Shown in pieces: positions 63,945 to 64,000 of a DNA stretch of 64,000 nt. Source of the DNA: Microbulbifer litoralis (GTDB taxonomy: Bacteria > Pseudomonadota > Gammaproteobacteria > Pseudomonadales > Cellvibrionaceae); the NCBI RefSeq assembly GCF_023634065.1, contig NZ_JALKCV010000003.1, positions 310,001 through 374,000 on the forward strand. The letters run 5' to 3'. Made by a program: the position numbers and the translations under genes. Position 1 is the first letter of the stretch, and each line of letters starts with the position of its first letter. Below the pieces are notes generated by a model. The model had not been told where the DNA came from and made no database searches. It saw nothing but the letters and a program-made list of their open reading frames with translations.

Positions 63945-64000
63945 ATGCCACTAATCGTTCTGGACCGCGACGGCGTCATCAACCAGCAGACCAGTGACCA
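63945..64000 (+). CDS. gmhB: D-glycero-D-manno-heptose-1,7-bisphosphate phosphatase (5' end only)
   Basis: Only the first 18 codons are present: MPLIVLDRDGVINQQTSD. The DRDGxIN motif is the HAD-phosphatase nucleophile loop and is diagnostic of GmhB, an ADP-heptose pathway enzyme for LPS core. An ATG two codons earlier (63939) could also start it. In Pseudomonas gmhB likewise follows glyQS. Confidence 0.8.
   Translation, partial: MPLIVLDRDGVINQQTSD

Overview
The window reads as a single chromosomal segment of a GC-rich marine-type gammaproteobacterium, probably a Cellvibrionales relative such as Microbulbifer. This is inferred from protein character and gene order, not from a search. Housekeeping genes dominate. 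I saw no phage genes, transposase genes, CRISPR array, rRNA or tRNA. Much of the content matches gene neighbourhoods that flank oriC in Pseudomonas: dsbA-cc4-engB...polA, znuABC, the cox/cta cluster, yheV-prlC-carbonic anhydrase, purEK, and aroE-hemF-tsaC-dprA-lysM-def-fmt-rsmB-trkA, then lpxL-glyQS-gmhB. Here they are joined into one stretch in a different order.

Layout. 1-2.7 kb: dsbA (cut by the edge), cytochrome c4, engB, and a two-gene unit of unknown function behind a near-consensus Fur box. 2.9-8.8 kb: an inserted nucleotide-metabolism operon (phosphoribosyltransferase, alpha/beta hydrolase, PRPP synthetase paralogue, B12-dependent ribonucleotide reductase) with a divergent phosphotransferase-like gene and a 156-bp MITE-like palindrome between them. 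Minus-strand small-RNA-like units lie on both sides of this operon. 8.9-12.4 kb: a small membrane protein, polA and a small secreted protein. 12.4-18.2 kb: znuA, znuCB and a TonB-dependent receptor. 18.2-28 kb: DUF1294, a yeast-type cytosine deaminase, and a complete caa3-type cytochrome oxidase cluster with its copper and haem A assembly factors. 28-38.7 kb: a MATE transporter, several unknowns, yheV, prlC, gamma-carbonic anhydrase, regulators, tpm, and argP/argO. 38.8-53.5 kb: purEK, aroE, hemF, tsaC, dprA, a LysM protein, def, fmt, rsmB, trkA and trkH. 53.6-58.4 kb: a MacB/DevBCA-like export operon with a GST. 58.4-64 kb: phospholipid and lipid A enzymes, glyQS, a DUF4160-DUF2442 pair, and the start of gmhB.

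The most interesting observation is in the polA-engB interval, where enterobacteria carry Spot 42 and Pseudomonas carries ErsA. I see three candidate minus-strand small RNAs here, each ending in a strong intrinsic terminator. Two have sigma-E/AlgU-type promoters with identical geometry (GGAAC-N18-TCTAA). One folds into three successive hairpins that each show UCCCC in the loop, and two share a 15/16-identical 5' segment. This looks like an expanded ErsA-like family of C-rich-loop, envelope-stress small RNAs, split by the insertion of the nucleotide operon. That operon resembles, gene for gene, parts of the mycobacterial dormancy (DosR) regulon: nrdZ, Rv0571c and Rv2004c. The sequence cannot show that any of these units is transcribed.
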